Shown: positions 22,722-34,514, numbered from the stretch's first letter. The stretch: DNA of 64,000 nucleotides from Lineus longissimus (GCF_910592395.1 NC_088324.1:3164001-3228000), one strand, 5' to 3'. The notes: a model not told the origin generated them from the sequence alone. A program made the numbers and translations.

Positions 22722-23998
22722 TCAGAAATGTTGCTGGATTAGTGCGGTCCTCCTTCTTGGACCATCTCCATTGTCTTCATCACCAAGAAGTTCATCATCA
22801 TCTGAGTGTTGGGCGTCTTCATAATTCACCGGTTCGTCAGGATGAAGAGGGACGCCACGCTCCTCGCATATGTTGTGTAGCACTGCAGTTGCAACGATTA
22901 CTTTGCAGCACTTCTCTGGCTTTAGAGTGAGTGCCCCACCTGAAAGTTGCATGAAGTATATATTGTCAGTCTGTGAAATTTGTGACATTCTGAAAAAGAC
23001 GTGTAGAGTTGGGGTGTGGCCAGGCATGAAGTGGTAAAAAAGTGAGGAATGATTAGATAAACATTATGAATTTACCACCCTTGTTGGGGTGTTGCCTTGC
23101 CTAAAGTGGTAATAACATTGGGAACCATCAACTATGAAGGTATATGAGCTTAATTACCATCCTTGCTCAGGCAAAGCCATCTTGTCTTCCATCTACCAAA
23201 AGTTGCCTCAATCCTCTGTCTTGCTCTTTGATGGTGACGGTTGTAACGACGTTCAGAATTCGTCACTGGCCTACGAACGGGAGTCAGCAGCCAAGGGCGC
23301 AACGGGTAAGCTTTGTCTCCAAGTAAGAATCCATTGTTTGCTGCTCCTCTCTGCAGCATCCGGTTTAATCCACAGTTTGCCCAAATAAATGCATCATGGG
23401 TACTGCCAGGCCAAGACGAAACTATACTAGTAAACTTCAAATCGTTGGTGCAAATTCCTTGAACATTGATGGCATGGAAGCCCTTTCGACAAACATATGC
23501 CGGCTCGTTGACAGAAGGAGCTTTGATTTGAACTAAGCTGCCGTCTACCACGCCAACCACATTTGGCATCCGGTGCCGGTCTGTGTAAAATCCCTCCTTT
23601 ATCGCATCCAGAGAAGCGTCATCGAGCGGAAACTTGATAAAATCTCTTGCTCTGCCAGCCAAAGCGTCAGTAACTCGTGTCACGATGCGAGACATAGTTG
23701 GCTGGCTAAGATTCACGGTATCACCATCAACTGACTGAAAGGTCCCTGTAGCATAGTATCGAATTGCGCTGAGCACTTGCAAGGATGCTGGCACTGCATG
23801 TGAACGACTCGTGGGATGCGCGACATCCTCATGCAATAAGTCAACAACCTGCATCAGCACCGGCCTTGGCATCCGATATCGTTTGATTAAGTCGACGTCA
23901 TCATAGACGTCAAAAGGATGCAGACGGTCGCGAAAGACGCGTTCCCGACGTAGTGCCCGCCGATTCTCCTCTTCCAAAGCGAAATACACGGCTGCCAT
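22722..23998 (-). CDS. HARBI1-type PIF/Harbinger transposase, two exons
   Basis: The exons are 23998-23158 and 22939-22722 (GATG|GTAATT ... TTTCAG|GTGG), 1,059 nt, 352 residues, close to vertebrate HARBI1. Residues ~97-113 form a helix-turn-helix (LSQPTMSRIVTRV). The nuclease core shows D152 (VVDGSLVQI), D228 (LLGDKAYP) and E264 (QRIEATFGRW), with SSWPGSTHDAFIW between. Exon 2 supplies VIVATAVLHNICEERG and an acidic tail. No stop or frameshift is seen, so this transposase could be functional while its Myb-like partner is broken. An AT-rich intron of 218 bp separates the exons. Confidence 0.92.
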
Positions 23999-24221
23999 AT
24001 CTCAAGACGTTGAGTACTCTGAGTAAAGCCCGCCCAGAATAACCATTTAAAAGATTCGCATGGCTTACGCCTGCTGTTTAGGTCACGCAATTAAGTAAGA
24101 CTTAGAACACTTTACGTAAAGTTACGCAGGCTTCGTGAATAGGGCGAAAAGTACTATGAGCGACTCTCGAGAGACATAGTTAGACTCAGGCGCTAAGTGG
24201 CCTTTGTGAATAAGGCCCCTA

Positions 24222-24346
24222 ATTTAGTATTCTGATATGAGAATGAGGCATGCCTACTAAAGTAGGCCACTGAGGCCGAAGCTATGCCTACCCATTCCAT
24301 GGCAAGTGAAAGGCTATGCCGGAAAGGCTGTCCCTGCATGCCCAGT
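24222..24346 (+). repeat. right half of the palindromic repeat split by Harbinger
   Basis: It matches 28,837-28,955 (TTTAGTATTCTGATATGAG, GGCATGCCTACTAAAGTAGG, CCATTCCATGGCAAGTGAAA) and ends at TGCCCAG as that copy does. Confidence 0.85.
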
Positions 24347-24363
24347 GGCTGTTGCGATTTGGA

Positions 24364-27300
24364 ATGGTAAAAGACAACATGGCGGATCATTTCGAACCGA
24401 ATTTGTCAGATTGCAGGTAGGTTTTCATTTATTTCTCCACTTCTGAACTATACTGACCATTCAACATCAAGTAGCAAGATGAAATAAATGCATACGAACC
24501 CATACGATATAATTTTATGGTATATTGTAAAGTATTAAAGACGTATGTGAAGTTTTTTATCGATCCGATTCGGCTGACGGGAGCTAGACCTGTTTCAGTG
24601 ATCAGCTGTTGTCCAAGCCAAACTTCTAGTAATGGGCGCCATCTTGGATCGCTGGAGAGCACATTTTTCACTGAATAATCTGGTAACATCCTGTAATCTA
24701 CGACCTATAAATGATGTTATCTCAACACTTTATCAAAATAAGATATTTAATAAAGCCATCTGTAACCTGACTTTGGAAAAGTTTGTTGCTGATTATGTGC
24801 CAGAAGTGATTTTGTTGAGGGCATCAATATGTCGTCTTCCCCTAGCGGCCAAGTGATCAACTAAAAGTTGAACTGTCTCTGTCATTGACATTGTTCACAA
24901 CTTTTGAATGACCTTTTTCAAGTTAATTCTTAACTTTTTTTCAGGTGATTTATTTTTTTATGCCTTTTTATATTAAATTACTGTGGTTTCTGACCCAAAC
25001 CCAACTTTTGGGCCTGATTTTCATGAATTTTGTGCAGGTTTGAAATGGGTAATTTTTATATTTATTTTGTTCACTGTACAATATATATTATTTCTTTAAT
25101 GTACAAAAGCTTATGTTTGATACCGAGTATTTTAATATTTTCAGGCCAAGATATGAAACACGTCGACGCTTTACAAATCAACAGATGATTGATCTCATGA
25201 ACGAATCTGCGACAACCAAGGATGCTTGGAATCGATATCAGGAACATGTGAACGTTGAGTTGCCATACTCTACGTTCAATTCAAAAGTGACGAGTCTTCT
25301 GGCAAAAAAGAAGAAGTTGGGAAAGAACAAGGGAGATGCTCCAAAGCTGGAGGTTCTTCTGAACGAGGAGTTCAAGAAGCCAAGTCCGAGGCCTCAAACT
25401 GAAAGTAACACGTCATCAAGGGAGCCGGGCCAATCCTGTACAAACTGTCGTGTTTTAGAGGGGACCAATCTCTCCATAGTGAAAGAGACAAACAAACTTC
25501 GTTTGGAAGTCTTGTGCTTAAGACAGACCGTGAAAAAACTGAACCCAAGTAGTGAACGCGTTATAAAACAATTGAAGAAACGAAAACAAATTAAGATTAA
25601 AGAATTGAATGACTAAATAAAGGAACTCCAGGAAACCATTAATGACTCTTCCAGTAGAAATGTTGATGAGCCCTTTCAGAAACGGAGGCGACTGGTGAAG
25701 GAAAGTTCAAACACAGAAGTGCCATGTAATAAATGTGTAAACCTAAAGAAACTTTTGAAGGAACAAACTGTCTCTCTTTCTAAACTTCGGTCAGAATTGT
25801 CATCCTCTGAAAATGAAATCGTATCACTTAAGGAGCAGCTTGGTAGGTTGAAATTGGGAATTGTTGAAACAATGTCTGATGGCAAGACCTACTCAACTGC
25901 TGTCAGAGAAGTCATTTACCATTGCTCCTCGAAGAATGTCTCCCTGGAAAATGTTAAAAGTGTCGTTTGGTATTCCGTGGAGAAGCTTACTGACAAGTGC
26001 CTCAGTGACTTTCCGTCCATTTTAACTTGCGCTAACATTGTAAGGGAGATGCAGTCCATCACGAAAATGCATGTTGCTGAAGAACTTGGGAAGGCCCAAA
26101 AAACTACTGTGAAATTTGACGGCACAACAAAGGCCAAAACACACTGGGTTGAGTCGCAAATTTCCACCGATACGCAAATATTCACTGTAGGTTTGAAAAA
26201 AACTGCCGATGGGACAAGTGACACATACTGTGAAACAATAAAGCAGGCGGTGGATTCTGTTTGTGACCAGCATCAAAAGAGAACAGGTAGTGACAATGCC
26301 GATTCCATTCTGTGTGGCATTTCAAATTCAATGACGGATCGATGTAGTGTCAACACTTTGGCTATGAGCAAACTGTCTGCAGTGCCGATACGAAATTTTT
26401 TTTGCGGTGTGCATCCCCTAGACGCTTTTGCCAAGACATGTGACAAAGTGGTCAAGAAGTTTGAAGATGATGAAGGAGTTGAAGCCAGTGGTTCGTTCGT
26501 GCATTGGTCGGGGAGTATGACGACAGCCTTTATCTTCGCTGTGGCAAAGATGTTTCACAAAGATGGGTCTGGTGTTCCAGTGGAGATCAAAGCATACCTG
26601 GAAGGAAAAGGAATTAGCCAGAGCCTTGTACATTATTTTGTGGGTGAGAGATTTCACATCCTCTTCCACAATGCTGGTTCAATATTCTTCATCTGGGAGC
26701 TACTCAGAGAATTTATTGAAAAGGTTTGGGGTGCGCCCAATAGACTACTGCAGGCGATTGAGAAAGATCTTAAAGTTGAGACTTTCCTCATTGGATGTCG
26801 GGCCCTTGGAATTTTGAGAAAGCTTTTCACTGCACCATGGCTGAGGTTCACGATGTTTGAGCGCCCTGTTACTGAACTTAGCCCCTTTTACTTCGAAGCT
26901 GAGAAGAAACTCAAGGAATGGAGTGAAGATGCCACAAACCTGCTCAATGGCTCCTCAAGCCTCACTGAAGTATTTCTGCAAGGTGACAATGTCTTCAAGA
27001 CGTTGGTTCAGGCACACCACACAGATTCAAAAACCAAAGAACTGCTTGAAATCATTGCAAGAGAAATCTTGGTGGTGCTGCAACGACAGTGTGCCGATCA
27101 ACTTCCAGGTGGAAAGTACTTTGACCCGAGACAAGACATTGTGGCCTCCTCAGCCTCATGCTCTGCAAACAACATTAGTGGCGAGAGGGTGTTTGCCATG
27201 CTGGACTCTTCAATCAAGAGGGCTCCAGTTGCAAAGATGGACTTCCATGAAGGAAAAATTCTGTACACTGTTAACAAAACTGCACAATGGTTAGCCGGCC

Positions 27301-27969
27301 AGGATGAAGTTAATAAAGACCAGATAGTTTCAGCTGCCAGGAAGGCGGCTAGAGCCATTAGGAAAGAATCGAAAGAGGAGGAGCAACGAATCAAAGATCT
27401 TCAAGTTGCAAAATTGAAGCAGAAGGAAGCTGAAAAAGCAGCCAAGGAAATCAGCCAACGGGAAAGCAAAGAGAATATGCTGAATGATTTGTACAAGTGT
27501 GGAGGGTTATGGCAAAATGCTGAGGAGATGGAAGAGGTGCTCTCTCCAATGAAGTCCAATGCATCAAAAATGGCGGCAGTAAAGTCCCAAATCCCGTGTT
27601 AGACGAAATGTCCTTGCACAGAAAGCGGACGCAAAACTGTTTGCTTTTTCTGAAAAGTCCAAGGCTCATTCTCTGGACACTCTGAAGGTCAACCTGGAAA
27701 TGTTGATGACAAAGTCTGCTCCTGACAATTGTTTGCTTACTGCTGCTGTAATAGATCCTACAATATTGGTTGGAAAAGACATTTCTCATGCATGGAATCT
27801 TGATGATGGATTAAAATGGTACGATGGACAGATAGAGAAAATTGTTGTGGAGACGAAGGAGTTCAAAGTCGTGTATGACAACGGTGAAGTTACTTACCTG
27901 AAGTATGATGAACTTCTTACAGACTTGAAAAATGGTGATTTGAAAATAAGACTGGTGTATGGAAACTAG
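24364..27969 (+). pseudogene. large transposase-like protein with coiled coils and Tudor-like tail
   Basis: Exon 1 (24364-24416) joins exon 2 (from 25145) in phase (GCAG|GTAGG ... TTTCAG|GCC). The frame has a single TAA at 25614-25616, then stays open in the same frame to TAG at 27600. A one-base shift near there continues in another frame to 27969. The N-terminus is basic and helix-turn-helix-like, then two CxxC-plus-coiled-coil segments (SCTNC...; PCNKC...). The core has VKFDGTTKAK (likely first catalytic Asp), ISNSMTDRCSVN, NFFCGVHPLDAF, and a late NNISGERVFAMLD that recalls the hAT dimerisation motif. The tail (WYDGQI, FKVVYDNGEVTYLKYDELL, NGDLKI) reads like a Tudor/chromo-barrel. I infer a transposon-derived protein; the exact superfamily is not recognised. 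Two lesions suggest decay. Confidence 0.7.
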
Positions 27970-28709
27970 TCAAGAGGCCATAGACTACAATACTTTATAG
28001 TGGAAACATCAGACAATATCTATACTTTGCTTATTGAGGATTATTATTATTGTGTTTTTTGAGGACTTGAACATTTGGGAATATTTTGTAAATAGTGAAT
28101 AATTATGAGGACTTGAGACATTTGGTGATGAATTTATATGAACTATAGTGAGCTATTTGTGGATTGTAGAGATATAAGAGACAGTAGAAATCTTCCAAAA
28201 TAATGCAGTAAGTTTTATTTGTCTTTATCTGCATTCTTAAAATATTGAAACTTTATTTTAGATTTACAGAAGTCGAAGTGAAATGATGCCGCCTCATTGA
28301 AGTGACCCTTGAACTGGATATAGACCACAATTGAAAAATATTTAACTGCTTTATTGCTTGTATCTCTTTACAGGTGAATAGTGGAGTGAATCAGCTTTAA
28401 TAACTTTTTATTTCATCAAATATTCAAACTATTAGTGGAGATATGGGGAAAAGAGGTGATCGCGTTCGTCCGGCTTGCCAACGGCTCGTTATCGGCCAAA
28501 ATCACAAGAAAGTCTTTTGTTTTATAGACTTTAATGAAGGACTTTTGCCGTTTCTTCATAACCTTCTTTTTGTCATAACTTTGGACCCAGAAGAGATAAA
28601 AAGATAATTTAAACTGTTCTGTAACGCTTGTAATGAGTGGAATGATAATATCCTAGTTGCAAAATGATTTAAGAAACTTTGATTTTTTTGTGTAGTTCCT
28701 ATAAAAGAG
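27970..28709. other. no gene; 3' flank of the transposase-like gene
   Basis: AT-rich, with several TTTATTT runs; it probably contains the 3' UTR. Nothing else is recognised. Confidence 0.4.
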
Positions 28710-28955
28710 TGGTGCACGGGTGTGGCACAGCCAGGGGCAGGCTCTGTAAACTACTATGCATGATTTTGCATTGCCATTCAGTCCATTGTAGGCATGCCTC
28801 ATTCTCATATCAGAATACTAAACTTTAGTATTCTGATTTAGTATTCTGATATGAGAATGAGGCATGCCTACTAAAGTAGGCCCAAGGCCGAAGCTATGCC
28901 TACCCATTCCATGGCAAGTGAAAGGCTGTGCCGGAAAGGGTGTCCCTACATGCCC
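28710..28955 (+). repeat. palindromic repeat, intact copy (35-bp perfect arms)
   Basis: Arms 28,788-28,822 and 28,837-28,871 are exact reverse complements (35 bp; start GTAGGCATGCCTCATTC) around a 14-nt spacer. Both outer boundaries (GAGTGGTGCAC, TGCCCAG) coincide with those of the split copy at 20,353/24,346, so the ~245-bp unit behaves as a discrete element. Confidence 0.85.
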
Positions 28956-29248
28956 AGAGAAGAGTGCCAAGCTGATGCATGATGGGAGCGACAGCCAGCC
29001 AGTTCATGAACACCCTCCCCCCCCCCGCTCCTCCCCGGTGTCGCTCACATTTTTGGTATTGGTGGGACCTGGGCGAGGTGCATTCAACCCTATTCTTCTG
29101 ATTCTAACCACTCTTCGCGCACTCACTCACCATCAGCGTCCACCTCGGAGGTTTTGCTGATTAGTAATCAAGATCAAGATCAAGATGAGCTGAACGAGTC
29201 GGTGGCATTCATGATTTGGTACTTATGAAATTGATTTTTCTTTTCAGA

Positions 29249-30633
29249 ATACAATAGCACTAGAAAGAAGACATGGCAGAAAAAAATCTACTAGATTTTA
29301 CCCCGCGATAGATATCTTACTTCTGCGAGAGGCGGTTGCTGTGTTTCCCATGGAGAACAAGACGAAATGGGAGAAGGCTCAGCAAAATATTAACAGAGTT
29401 ACTGAGGATAGGGATATCTTCGTGACCCTAAGGCACCTATTCCATAGAGCTATACCCTATACTATACTATACGCGAACAATAGTTTCATGGTCATGCACC
29501 CTTTGTGAAGCCATTGTTCGCGTATAGTGTAGGTATACGGTATACATGAAACTATTGTTCGCGTATAGTATAGTATAGTATAGTATAGGGTATAGCTCTA
29601 TGGAATAGGTGCCTTAGGGCCTGTAAGGATCGTCTCATGCATCTGACGGACTTGCACAGACGGGACGAAATCAGTTCATTGAGAGCGCGAGTATTTTTCC
29701 ATTATTTGAATTTCTTACCATTAGCTATCTTTTTACAGAGGACACATTCCCAGAAAATTAAAATTAAACCGTGTAAATTGGCAGATTTCATGATCTGGAC
29801 ATACATTGGCTTAGAAGGCTGGCTATATATTCCTAAATAACTATTTCTGTGTTGTTCACATGTAGGCTGAGGACTGTTTTTGGACCAAAAAAGAATACAA
29901 TTCTCAATTTCATTTGATATCTCATCATTTTCAGGTCAGGGACTGAGGAAGAATATGATGAAAGAGCCAGATTGTTGACAGAAATACTGGAGAGAGACCG
30001 TGAATGTGAGGCTGAAAAAGAGAATGACAAGACCTCGGCGAAGGATGACCAGGAGAAAAAAAGGAAGGAAATTAGAGATGCTGCAATGAAGGCCCTAGTT
30101 GTGAAGAAGAATGCAGCAAAGAAGAATCCAGCAGATGATCAAGGTACTTTTGATGTATCTTGAAATATCAGAAAATTCCATTGCCATTGCATTCCCGTTA
30201 GTTGCTATCTAGCAGTGTTTGAAAAGTCTGAAAAAAGCCTTAAAACTTTGAACAACTGTTCATCAAGAGCCTCGAAAAATCGTGATTTATGAATCTTATC
30301 TTTTAAGTTTTTAAAAGTATTTGGCGTCAACCACAAAAAACATGAAATTAAACTGCAAATAAAAGTTTTCTGGTTACAGTAGCACCACGGTTTTGAATTG
30401 ATGGTAAATTATCTTTTTCTTAACTTTCAGGGCAGCTTGTGCTAACTCCAAAAAAGAGAATATATAATTCTTACAGTACGGAGTATGTTGACTACCTCAA
30501 TGAAAAGCTAGCTTTGGAGAAGGAAAAGTTTGAGGTGGAGAAGAAGGAACGAGAGGCAGGAATCTTGAGGGACAATCAAATGATGACCACAATGATGAAT
30601 CTCGTGGAACACCAATTATCCCAGAAAGATTAA
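29249..30633 (+). pseudogene. Myb/SANT-like protein of a second Harbinger element
   Basis: An exon after TTTTCAG at 29,248 encodes a Myb-like helix (PAIDILLLREAVAVFPMENK, then WEKAQQNINRV). It is interrupted by a fold-back MITE at 29,426-29,619 and resumes as CKDRLMHLTDLHRRDE. A second exon from about 29,936 is Glu/Lys-rich. A third (30,431-30,633) ends in a coiled coil (LALEKEKFEVEKKEREAG) before TAA. This mirrors the partner protein of the first Harbinger. The MITE inside the DNA-binding domain and unclear splicing make it non-functional. Confidence 0.7.
29426..29619. repeat. fold-back MITE, ~65-bp arms
   Basis: CCCTAAGGCACCTATTCC at the left is mirrored exactly at the right. The arms continue through ATAGAGCTATACCCTATAC and CGCGAACAATAGTTTCATG. 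A third, partial CATTGTTCGCGTATAG lies in the centre. It sits within the Myb-like exon; removing it rejoins the reading frame. Confidence 0.9.
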
Positions 30634-30843
30634 CTTTTATTGACTCAAGTGAAGTCCATTTTGAAAAGAATTGATGTTTAATTGATATAATAAAGTAAAA
30701 AATGTTCAACATATATATCACACTTTTGTAGTTTTATTAGAATTTGGTTGCCATGATGGCAGTCTCTCAGTAAGTCTGAAATGGGACTGTTTTCCATTCC
30801 TTAGTGCACAGGCCTGTATATTAGGCGGGAAGTGGACTCTCTC

Positions 30844-31767
30844 CTAGGCAAAGTACTGGTCAAGTGTTGGCAGATCCAAGTTGAAATATCTGGCGGTCTG
30901 GCTGCCATATAGACAAGTACAGGCATTGGTCAGCAGCCCCCCTAACAGATAGTACTTGCCAACTGGAGACAGGAGAACTTTAAGGTCCCTTCGAAAATCC
31001 AGGAATGCAAACTTTGACAAGATCTTTCCAAACTCCCATTCAACGCTTTCCCGAACTGATGACATACTGGCATTGAATGCTTCCTGTCCCGCATTAAGAT
31101 TAGCTCCACGGAATGGAGACAGCAAAAAGGGTCTGATCGGATACGCAGGATCCCCGTAGAGTGTTAGAGGTTGCCCGTCACGATCTCTCATGTTCCTCCT
31201 CTGCATCTCCTCCAACAGGCCACTCATTCGCAGCAACGCACAATCGTGCCTTCGGCCTTCCAACGGCCCGTATAAGTGAGCAATAAGACCACTTGGAATC
31301 ACCACTGACTGAAACTTGAGGGTGTGGATTCTCTTGTGTCCATTACAGCAAACACGCTGATGCCGAGTTCGCCGGCAAATGGGGCGAACTGTCCTATCCA
31401 CAAAACCAAAACAATTTGTCAGTGGTGCGCCTTTTTCGTGGATTACGTCCGCGTACATTTGAAGTTCTCCTGGCTGCAGCCATGGGTTGTCAAAACTCAA
31501 GAGCCGATGCCTATGAGTGCCACAGAGAAAATCTACAGTTTCATTGATTATCAACGAAGCGGTTCCCTTAGACGACCGAAGAACTTTTCAATGTCAGTCA
31601 GTCGATTTGGCCAAGAGAATCTTTTCGGCAACATACAAAGAGCCTCAACTCCACCACATATTGATCGATTGGCAACACTAAACTTGGGTGGTAATCCCAG
31701 GCATTGACAGAGCACAGGAATGTCATCTTCACGGAATCTGAATTCGTTCCAACATTGATCGTCCGTG
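30844..31767 (-). pseudogene. second HARBI1-like transposase, main part
   Basis: Read on minus from 31,767: CWNEFRFREDDIPVLCQCLG, then GVEALCMLPKRFSWP and a one-base frameshift near 31,553. The nuclease core follows: NCFGFVDRTVRPI (first Asp), HLYGPLEGRRHD, YGDPAYPIRPF (second Asp), SVEWEFGKI (Glu), ending TAG at 30,844. The whole catalytic triad is present. The N-terminal exon was separated by the gypsy insertion and lies at 37,690-37,775. The frameshift plus the 5.9 kb insertion make it a pseudogene. It belongs to a different Harbinger lineage from the 22.7-24.0 kb copy. Confidence 0.88.
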
Positions 31768-31772
31768 TAAGT

Positions 31773-31943
31773 TGTGGTGTTTGTAGACACACCCGTTATA
31801 CTGTCGTAATAGTCGCATAGTATGTTCTGTGGAATTTCGTTGTCTTCTGTAAGCCTGGCGCGATGAGCCAGTTTGTAACTTTCGTACGGTGAAATAAACC
31901 ACGTTATTATACATAGAATATCTGTTTATTGGTATACATAACA
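31773..31943 (+). repeat. gypsy 5' LTR
   Basis: Starts TGTGGTGTTTGTAG and ends GGTATACATAACA. AAATAAACC near 31,890 may be its poly(A) signal. Confidence 0.95.
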
Positions 31944-31944
31944 T

Positions 31945-31961
31945 TGGCGACGAGGAAGGCG
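31945..31961 (+). promoter_or_regulatory. gypsy primer-binding site
   Basis: TGGCGACGAGGAAGG begins one base after the 5' LTR. TGG complements the CCA end of a tRNA, as in most LTR elements; the specific tRNA is not determined. Confidence 0.7.
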
Positions 31962-31986
31962 AACTGTCACTGAGTGAGTAGAAGCC

Positions 31987-32870
31987 ATGGCGTTGTCATC
32001 AGGCGAGTTATTAGCCGTCGAGAGGTTTGATTTGGCAGGAAACGCCGCGGCCGTCGGTCCCCGCTGGGAACGATGGCGGAAATCATTCGAATATTTTGTG
32101 GAGGCCAAGGGCGTCGATGCGGCCCCACAGAAGAAGGCCCTACTCCTGCACTGTGCTGGGCCAGAGGTGCAGGAACTCTTTGAAACTTTGGTCAACCCTG
32201 GCCCCTCCACAATAGAACTGGACGGCGATGGCAACCCCATTCCGGACCGTGCAAATGCGTACGAAAAGGCAATGCGTACATTGAACCGGCACTTCGTGGG
32301 CAAGATAAATGAACCCTACGAACGCCATGTGTTCAGGGCTACGGCTCAGAAAGACGGTGAGTCCGTGGATAATTTCGTTGCAAGACTTAAAAAGCAGGCC
32401 AGGTACTGTAATTTTGATAATGAGGAGGTGGACATACGTGATCAAGTTATCGAAAATGCCTGTCCAATAAGCTGAGGAGGAAATTGTTAGAAAAAGAAGA
32501 TTTGACGCTTGAGAGACTGTTGCAAACATCACGTGCCTTAGAGGCTGTCGAGTATCAGCTAGAGTCGATGGGTTCTGGTGTGAAAAATGGAAAAATCCGA
32601 AAGTGTGAATCGTGTCACTAAAGCAGGCCAAGGTGGGAAAAGGGACAAAAGTCGTTTTCAAAAAGGCGGTGCTGTGGCAGTTGTTTTAGGTGTGGTCGTC
32701 AAGGTCACTTTGGACGGGACCCAGAGTGCCCCGCACGGGGGCAGGAGTGTCGGAAATGCGGAACAGCTGGTCACTTCGAAAAAGTTTGTCGTTCGAAAAA
32801 GGGAACCAAGGAGGAGCAATCGGCTCCAAAAGGGGGTGCTAAAGGATCGCAAAAGAAACAACGATCGTAT
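31987..32870 (+). pseudogene. gypsy gag with zinc knuckles, frameshifted
   Basis: ATG 31987 opens about 160 codons of capsid-like sequence (WERWRKSFEYFV, a NRHFVGKINEPYERHVF segment, FVARLKKQARYC) to a premature stop near 32,473. A shifted frame carries on. Two CCHC-type knuckles (CFRCGRQGHFGRDPEC; CRKCGTAGHFEKVC) follow at about 32,680-32,790 in yet another frame. At least two frameshifts separate the pieces. Confidence 0.8.
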
Positions 32871-32873
32871 TAC

Positions 32874-33467
32874 GTGGAGACACCGAATTCAGATTCGGAT
32901 TCTGAAGCGTTGTTTGCTGTTCATTCTTCAACGGAAGGATCCGAGATTAAGGTTGATGTGCAGGTGTGCGATAAATCAGTGTCTTTTGTTGTGGACACCG
33001 CCGCAGCGGTATCCGTTATACCGCATGAAATGTATCAATCACAATTTGCATCAGTGCCAATTCAGGAAAGTGAAATGCGTCTGAAAAGTTATTCAGGAAA
33101 TCCGATTCCGGTGGTCGGAGAAATTTGTGTGCCTGTTGTGTATAAGGGGAAAAAAGCTGAGTTACTCCTAGTAGTAGCAAAAGGTGAAAAGGTGGCGCTA
33201 TTGGGCCGAAATTGGCTCAGGGTTATCAAGCTTTATTAGAAGCATATTTTTGGTGTTTTTAGTGATGACCCTGAGGTTGAGAAGCTCATTCAGCGTTACC
33301 CTTCTCTTTTTAGTGGGAAAACAGGTACTATTACTGGGTTCAAGGCAGACTTGAAGCTTAAAGAGGGCGCTACGCCAATCTTTTGTAAGGCTAGGCCAGT
33401 CCCATACTCCATCAAGTCTAGAGTCGGTCTTGAACTTGACAGGTTGGCTGAGGTGGGAATTCTAAAT
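32874..33467 (+). pseudogene. gypsy protease and start of reverse transcriptase
   Basis: The protease active-site region reads VVDTAAAVSVIP; the usual D-T/S-G has become D-T-A, which would be expected to weaken or abolish activity. The flap/dimer part (LLGRNWL) is recognisable. An in-frame TAG at 33,237 interrupts it. The sequence then runs through the Pol linker (a KARPVPYSIKSRVGLEL segment) to the insertion at 33,468. Confidence 0.8.
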
Positions 33468-34514
33468 GAAATGGCCAGGGCCATTGTGCTCACCTCATGT
33501 GGAGGAAAGATGGATAAAGAGCATGGTTTTGTGTCATGTAGTGTTAGGTTTGATGTAGGTCCAAGCAATTACAATTTCCCCAAAATGGCCAATTTACATA
33601 ACATTCGACCTCTGTGACCTTGAAAAGTAGGTCAAATCAAAGAAGACTCGGGTGACACATTGAATGGTTGTTAGAATTAGATGTACCTATGATATAAAAT
33701 TGGTGCCAATCGGGCAAGTCATTACTAGGAATAATGGCATTTTGAAGAATTTAGGATTTGGCCCCCTCCCTGGAGGCCAAACGGCAAATCAGATCGAACC
33801 AAACTTCGGTACCTGAGATCACCTGACCAAGGGGTACATGTGTACTTAATTTGTGATCAATAGTCATTGCAGTTAAGAAACGTGCCATAGTTACGGCCTG
33901 ACGGCGAATTTACGCCATTTGACCTCTGTGACCTTGACAAGAAGGTCAAATTACAAATCTGTGTGACATATACTGTATGGTGGTTAGATGTACCCATGAT
34001 ATCAAATTGGTGGCAATCGGGCAAGAAGTTAAGGAATAATCACATTTTTAAGGTTTTTGGATTTTGCCCCCTGGTGGTCAAGTGGTGAATCATATTGGAC
34101 CAAACTTCGGTCCCTGAGATCACCTGACTAAGGGGTAAATGTGTACCAAATTTGGTATCAATAGTCATTGCAGTTTAGAAACGTGCCATCGTTACATCCT
34201 AACGGCCAATTTACACCATTTGACCTCTGTGACCTTGAAAAGGAGGTCAAATCAAAAACCCGGAGGATATATGATGCACCTTTGCTAGAAGTACCTACCA
34301 TATTTTTTTCAAAATTTCCCGACTACTATTAAGGGAGATATTGCATATTTTCACTTTTAACGTTTGGCCCCCTGGTGGCCAAACCATGAAACGAATCGGA
34401 CCGAAACTTGGTCTCCAAGGTGTCATTACATAAGGGTACATGTGTACCAAGTTTCAACTCAATAGCTCTAACAGTTACGAAACGTGCCCCGCTAACGGAC
34501 GACGGACGACGACG

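Larger units (their letters stand above)
20469..24219. mobile_element. PIF/Harbinger DNA transposon
   Basis: Perfect 19-bp TIRs GGGGCCTTATTCACAAAGG lie at 20,469 and, inverted, at 24,201-24,219. Subterminal ATTCACGAAGCC inverted repeats are near 20,569 and 24,130. Flanks are CTG on the left and CTA on the right, an imperfect 3-bp duplication. The element carries the two classic Harbinger genes in convergent order: a Myb/SANT-like protein on plus and a HARBI1-type nuclease on minus. It split a pre-existing palindromic repeat, whose halves rejoin cleanly when the element is removed. Confidence 0.93.

Noticed and set aside
25113-25616. Separate 167-codon gene before the large transposase-like ORF
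   Set aside because: The frame continues unchanged after a single TAA at 25,614, so it is the N-terminal part of the same protein.
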